Shown here one piece after another: positions 9,527 through 14,738 of a stretch of DNA of 14,738 nucleotides. Position numbers and translations under genes: made by a program. Under the pieces are notes generated by a model, which saw only the letters and a list, made by a program, of their open reading frames with translations, made no database searches and was not told the DNA's origin. Each line of letters starts with the position of its first letter. Positions within the stretch are counted from its first letter, which is position 1. Origin of the DNA: Ichthyophonus hoferi (taxonomy: Eukaryota > Opisthokonta > Ichthyosporea > Ichthyophonida > Ichthyophonidae); the NCBI GenBank assembly GCA_002751075.1, contig NAOQ01000436.1:54927-69664 (forward strand), given 5' to 3'.

Positions 9527-12058
9527 ACGCTCCCCTCCTGCCCTGGTTTTCCGCTATACTAGATGGCTATCTCATATCTTATTTTTCTTAATTAATGGTA
9601 TGCAGTAGTGGGTGTATGTTGTCAATTAAGCCATGCTTCATCAACCCAGTGTGTGTACGACTGCATGATATGGCCTTTTTATAGCCAATCCAATTAATAG
9701 TTATAGTTAGAACACATCCTAAGGCCAATACAGCACTGGTAGTAAGATAGGCGCCCTCTTTGTAAAGGACGTAAAGCTAACCTTGTCCACTCTACTCTGT
9801 CTTTCCTATATATACCGTAATGTTCGGTCAGGCTGTGGGACTTCTTTGAGGCCAGAGAGCGAGGCCAAGCCAACACCACAGCCAATACAACTAATTTGTG
9901 CAAGGGTCAATGATTGGCTTGGAAGGGTTGATAGGGGTCATGTTAGTCTAACTATGTTAGATAGCTATGGAATTCTAGCGACTCCTTGATGCCGGAGGCT
10001 CAATCATCTACCATTACAAATACATATGGTTTAACTCTAGAATAGATCATCTAGCATACCATATTTTTCGTTGCTGCCCTGGGCACTAATAGAAGATGGT
10101 CTATATCAAGGGTTGTACCCGGAATACGACCATGTTTTTTAATTCCACTTCAATATATCTCCTTTATCTTTTCAAAGACCCAAGTAATTCCTACTCTAGC
10201 ATGGGCCATCTATAAATAGTTCTACCATATAAAGTTGAAGAATAATGCTCGGACTTGGTGTATAGAATCCTGTGTCATTATAGTAACCTTGTTTGCCTTA
10301 CTGGCCGCTATGTTTTATGTTAGTCCAAGTATTATTAGAATGTGGATTACAGATTACACCTTGTAATTGGGGCAGGGGTATTTCATTTGTAAGTGATTAA
10401 AATTTAGGTTTTGACTTAGTACTTATCCTTGAAGTAGCATGACTTGGCTGTATAGTGTCGGCAGGATGATTAATTTAACCAACTACAATACATCTGAAGC
10501 TTTTCAAATGCAATTCAATCTTATTTAAGTATATTGGTTTACTAAGTTACGGCGTCAATGCCATCACTCTAGACTATGGACCGTTATTGTTTGAGAGCTA
10601 TATAACTTTTGTATGAACACCCTATTTTGCCTTCCGATGTCTTTTTTGTATAGTGATTGATACAACCATGTATTCTTAGTTCATTACTAGTACCATTAGT
10701 AATACTGTTTCAATATGGGAAGGCCCATATGCTATCAGCATACTTTAGGTAATATGAATGATAGCCACGCTGGATCCAAGGTATAATGGATAGGGCTAAA
10801 AGTACCATTCAAGTAGTAACTATATTGGCTAGCATTAGCAAGCAGGATTACTACTCCATAGCCTATTCCAATACGGTTTAATAAATAGATCTAACTCTAG
10901 ATGTATACACATCTAATAATTAATTGAATTGATGAAAGAGAAAATGTGGGACCAAGAATTGGGATTGGAGACACAACAGAAGCATATTTTTAACTATAAC
11001 CTATTTAGATTCACCTTCCTTTTGCCTAGATAGGACTAAGATACAGTTAACATACTCACTACCAATACTTGTTGTGACGCATTGTTGAGCAGGTTCAATC
11101 ACTATTAACAAATCACAGACATTAATTACAGGAAGCCATCCTAATTGAAGCCAAATGACCCAAGTCCTATAACTTAACCTAGAATGTCAAAGTTATTGTC
11201 CTACGAACTATCCTACTGTTGCTATGTGACCTGGGCTGCAATATTTAATAGATTGGGTGGAACCCAGCCTGCACCTGGTTACTATAATCCTAATAGTTGG
11301 CTCAGTGCCTACTTTCTATAAATTAATATTATAGCCAGTGCTTGCTTCCTATATAGTATACACGATTATCACATAACCCCTGTCAATTGAGGCCACAGGT
11401 TGGCTAATCTATTGGCATATATATGGTAGATCCACGTATACTAATGTGAGGTATAGAAGAGGCTGCATTAGCCGACTAACATCTTACTACCAGGCATTAT
11501 GGTTATAATCCTAAAGAAATAATAGGGCCATGGACCACATTGTTTTCCATTTAATAGTTCGCTTCCTATCAACTATGTCGTATATAATTAGTCCTCCGGG
11601 TGACAAGTATGTCAACGGCAGCCTATTGACCATGACATCTTGAATGCTACAACTGGAACAATGCCAGACACACTTTCCTACATGATCACTAAAACCATAT
11701 CAATGTGCTGATCAATCACCTGGCCTTGTGATATAGTCGGAGGGGTACAGGGTGAGCCTGCATACATGCAAGGGCCTAATCTGATCAGGTCACATCGCTC
11801 ACTTATTGCTAAGGTGGCTAAAAAGTGAGAGGTATTCTTCAGTGATTGGTGGAATAACAGGTGTGCACCTTTAATACCACCAACAGAACTAGACAACCAA
11901 TATCTATTAGACTGTACCCATATTTACAATGGCAGAAATATTACACACTATCATGCAGTAGTACATACGCCAGGTCAGATCCCTGTCCAAAGAATGGATT
12001 AGCAAGCAGAAAAAATGGATTGCTTTAGCGTCTGGTCCCATAGGGAGCCAGTATTATA
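9527..12058. other. Gene-poor gap between makorin and ARS2 genes
   Basis: About 2.5 kb between the 3' ends of the convergent makorin and ARS2 genes. Frames on both strands are short. I found no conserved protein motif, no long tandem array, no convincing tRNA and no terminal repeats of a transposon. It is AT-rich and mostly unique sequence. Both 3' UTRs must end within it. Confidence 0.6.
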
Positions 12059-12214
12059 TTATACAGTAGGGCACAGGGAGGGAGCCCCGTCTGGTATGTG
12101 TTCCTGGAAGGTATCGTATGAGTCGACCCAACTGCCCAAGACATTCGCCACTGCCATCACAAACAGCCAGCTTGCAGGGGCCCTGTGACCCAAGTCTGTC
12201 TCATTCATAAGGCC
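12059..12214 (-). other. In-frame open stretch directly after the ARS2 stop codon
   Basis: After the ARS2 stop (12215-12217) the same frame stays open for 51 codons before the next stop at 12059-12061. It reads GLMNETDLGHRAPASWLF at its start and contains DSYDTFQEHIPDG. It is most simply 3' UTR. The composition looks more protein-like than its surroundings, so an alternative C-terminus is conceivable but unproven. Confidence 0.2.
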
Positions 12215-14264
12215 TTATAGATCAGCATAGCTCACAGGGTCACGGAAGTCCGAGTGGTTTGCCTGGCCAGTAGGGGCATCCAGGTCTACATACTCTCTTA
12301 TCTGGGCCGCCCGGGGGTCCAGCTGGGCACTGCACCCACCCATAGGTCATTAGTAGCTAGTATATATAGGAATATAGCTTATGTTCCGGTAGATACAGGC
12401 GGAGTATCATATGCAAGTATGTCAATCCCAACCAACTATCTGTTCGCTTGGCTCTAAATAAATCTAATTCTTAACAAAAAAAAACGATTGACGTGCTAAG
12501 TAAGGATAGAAAGAGAGAAAGGAGGGATAGGGAGAAGGGAGTAAAGTATAGTCGTATACACAGGCAACTAAGAGACGCGAAAAAAGATGGAAAAGGAAGA
12601 AGAAATTGGATGGGTAGGGTCTTAGGGCAAGAAACAGAAGACAACATACAAGGGAAAGTATCTTAAAAAATATATGGTAGATAGAGGAAATAAAGCATAG
12701 GTAGATATGTAGATACAGGAAAGAAAGGGTAAAGCAATGTCACGCAACATTAGAGAGAAGGAGGGAGGGAGGGAGGGAGAGAGGCCAGAGAAGACATCGA
12801 CTCAACGAGGAGATAAGATAGCAAGTATATTAGAGCCCTTGTTTAGCCTCTCCTATATACATACCCTGGAGGTGGAGGTGGGGCATGCATGGGTTGGTGG
12901 TAGGGGTTGAAGCGGTCTCCCCGTCTACCTCTCATTGGGCCTCCAAACATAGGTGGAGGAGGGCCTGTGGGAGGGCAGAAGGAGTCAATCCAGATACATT
13001 CCTACAGGGAATATAGTCTATACAGCCTGCATGTATACGGCTATATAGCTTTAGTTCTATCAAGGCGTACAGTGGAATGTGGAGTCATAGACCTGTAGGG
13101 AAGGGTGGATAGAGGAGTACATGTATGTCTAATATACTTGTATAATCCCCCTATGTACATTCTACATATGCTTGTCTAAAGGAGGCCTAGAAACATGTAG
13201 GATAGAGATGATGAGGTATATGGTATTAGAGGTATTAGACTACTAGTAAAGATGCTCCTAGTATGCACACATGCATCTATTTGGTAGCCAATAGGAACAG
13301 TGGCAACACCCCACATGAGGCATTACCAGCTAGTCCTCTTCATGCACTCACCTCTCATGCCAGGGGGAGGACCCATGAAGGACGGCATAGGCACTATAGG
13401 GCAATCATGAGTGGGTTGTTATGGTTACGGTCTATCTGCACACACCCACATCCATCCATCCTCTCTTACACATAAAGAAAAAGGAAATACACTAGAGTGG
13501 AGAGAGAATACACTAGTAAAGAACACATTATAGTAAAGAATACATAATAGTAAAGGATACACTATAGTAAAGAATACACTATAGTAAAGAAGAATACATT
13601 ATAGTAAAGAATACACTATAGTAAAGAATACATTATAATAAAGAATACATTAGAGTAAAGAATACATTATAGTAAAGAATACACTATAGGAGTGAAGTGA
13701 CGTACTAGGTGGTTGCATGTTCATCATGGGTGGGCGGCAGGGGAACATAGGACCCATAGGACCCATGCCCATTGGACCCATGGGGCCCATCATAGGCATT
13801 GGGGCGGGTCGGGCTGGGTCGGTGACGTAGTTGTTGAAGAAGGCGGTCTGCACACCCCTAGTAAGCCTCCAGTCCTCTTCCTCTTACCCCCCCTCCATAG
13901 ACCTTCTACCTCCCATAGATATAGTCCTATCTCCCGTAGAGAAAGACCACACAGACAGCCTACCTTCTCCCTGATCATAGCCAGGTCGGTCTGGTGCTTG
14001 TTTCCTATATGTTTACGGACAAAGTCCATTCCTTTGAACATCTTGCCACATAGCACACACTTGAACTTCTCCCGCTCCATCTGGCTGGTTTTGCTGTCTG
14101 TGAAGGCTGCAATCTCTCTATATGGTAGTTAAGGATATACACCTACAGATACATATACATATACATGCACACATACATATACATATACATATATATAATA
14201 TACATAACCTACATAAATATGCATATACATATAGATATACATAAACATACACCCATACACACAT

Positions 14265-14331
<67 letters not shown>

Positions 14332-14706
14332 GTTCTAAAGACAGGATACGCCTCCACATCCTTGACGCCAGGTGGTTTCTCTTCGCTAGTATTGTCTAAG
14401 GTCTGCGTTAACTGTTCTACTCTCTCATCTACACTGCGTGCCCAGCCTGTACACACAACTCTTAGAGGTCAATACCACCGAACACCACCTCCCTCTCCTA
14501 CCCTCTTCCCCCCCTACCCTCACCCTCCCCTACTTTTTCCCTCCCTTACCCTCGGGGTGCATCTTGTCATCGGTCCCTTCAGGCCTAGTACGTACAAATG
14601 CATGCCCACACCTTCTGACCACATCCTCCTCATCATCTCCCACTAAGGCTCCATAGTAACAGTAGTTGTGTACTACCCGCAGGTATAGGATGCGCTGGTC
14701 CAAGGT
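12215..14706 (-). CDS. SRRT: ARS2/Serrate RNA effector, C-terminal part (5' end outside window)
   Basis: Seven exons on the minus strand: 14706-14550, 14446-14331, 14113-13964, 13847-13706, 13393-13352, 12964-12865, 12329-12215; 822 bases, 273 residues visible, phases consistent. ARS2 binds the nuclear cap-binding complex and sorts capped transcripts to processing, export or decay. Family marks in order: LDQRILYLRVVHNYCYYG and RRCGHAFVR (SERRATE core; human LYLRIVHS...YY and NRCGIIHVR), the C2H2 finger FKCVLCGKMFKG...RKHIGNKH (C110, C113, H126, H131), REKTAFFNNYVTDPARPA, a Met/Pro/Gly-rich linker (GPMGPMGMGPMGPM and further PPPGMRG, PPPPMFGG units with an RGRRGDR patch) and LDPRAAQIREYVDLDAP, the cap-binding-complex tail of human ARS2 (DPRAIVEYRDLDAPDD). 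A further 18 residues follow that motif. The acceptor of the zinc-finger exon is uncertain: 14113 gives the best alignment, 14080 is also in phase. The N-terminal half, including any RRM-like region, lies off the right edge. Confidence 0.94.
12500..12800. repeat. Purine-rich tract in the last ARS2 intron
   Basis: Some 300 bases of the plus strand are strongly A/G-biased, so the transcribed ARS2 RNA is pyrimidine-rich here. It occupies much of intron 12330-12864. It includes GGAGGGAGGGAGGGAGGG, four GGG runs at 12763-12777 separated by single A, which is a textbook G-quadruplex motif on the DNA strand opposite the RNA-like strand. Confidence 0.7.
13505..13689. repeat. 17-bp minisatellite in ARS2 intron 13394-13705
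   Basis: About ten copies of a 17-base unit read as AGTAAAGAATACACTAT, with ACATT and ACACT variants and one three-base insertion. The array ends about 15 bases before the exon beginning at 13706, so on the minus strand it follows directly after the donor of that exon. Confidence 0.93.
14154..14330. repeat. CATATA hexanucleotide microsatellite in an ARS2 intron
   Basis: An imperfect CATATA array that becomes perfect at 14266-14330 and ends exactly at the exon border (14331). On the gene strand it reads GTATAT repeated, and the first unit is the splice donor itself. The minus-strand frame across it stays open and would encode alternating Val-Tyr. Confidence 0.93.
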
Positions 14707-14738
14707 CTGCCCACCCCCAGTCAGCCCCTACCCTATAT

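Noticed and set aside
11089-11103. GGTTCAATC, resembling a tRNA B box
   Set aside because: There is no matching A box, acceptor stem or anticodon arm at the right distance.
12254-12457. A 67-codon plus-strand frame followed by AATAAA and a run of nine A
   Set aside because: Its first part lies opposite the ARS2 last exon. The A run alone, with no target-site duplication or recognisable coding body, is too weak to call a retrocopy or LINE tail.
13713-14132. A 139-codon plus-strand frame rich in His, Trp and Thr
   Set aside because: It is the complement of ARS2 exons encoding the Met/Pro/Gly linker and zinc finger, which match the family on the minus strand.
14118-14456. A 112-codon minus-strand frame with a long Val-Tyr repeat
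   Set aside because: Its first third is a genuine ARS2 exon; the rest is the CATATA microsatellite read through the intron. Only 14331-14446 is called coding.

Overview
This is nuclear DNA from an intron-rich eukaryote that uses the standard genetic code. The evidence is GT-AG introns of roughly 50 to 640 bases, CTAAC/CTGAC branch-point-like motifs shortly before many acceptors, and four proteins of typically eukaryotic families. Intergenic DNA looks AT-rich and most of the longer introns carry private tandem repeats. I cannot place the organism. A free-living, intron-rich protist would fit, but nothing in the window fixes the lineage.

Layout, left to right. (1) 190-1826, plus strand: the C-terminal FAD/NADPH-binding part of a diflavin reductase (cytochrome P450 reductase / sulfite reductase / PNO-like family). 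It is cut by the left edge; five exons are visible. (2) 1827-3912: intergenic DNA with a 19-bp minisatellite, two weak hydrophobic ORFs and an AT dinucleotide run. (3) 3913-6324, minus strand: a complete five-exon gene for an RCC2 (TD-60) orthologue, 471 residues. (4) 6325-7120: the region between the divergent RCC2 and makorin genes, with a CCAAT-box cluster and an E-box. (5) 7121-9526, plus strand: a complete makorin-type RING E3 ligase in eight exons, about 326 residues. (6) 9527-12214: a gene-poor gap. (7) 12215-14706, minus strand: the C-terminal half of ARS2/Serrate (SRRT) in seven exons, running off the right edge.

The exon models were built by hand from splice sites, reading phase and family alignment from memory. 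All four add up to whole numbers of codons. RCC2, makorin and ARS2 are recognised with high confidence. The reductase is certain at superfamily level but not at subfamily level. Apart from the divergent RCC2/makorin pair the genes show no functional grouping. I found no mobile element, CRISPR array, RNA gene or new multi-gene system. The points of interest are gene-architecture oddities: introns made of tandem repeats, a splice donor embedded in a microsatellite, a chromatin-type tail at the unusual end of RCC2, and acceptor-like sites abutting two start codons.
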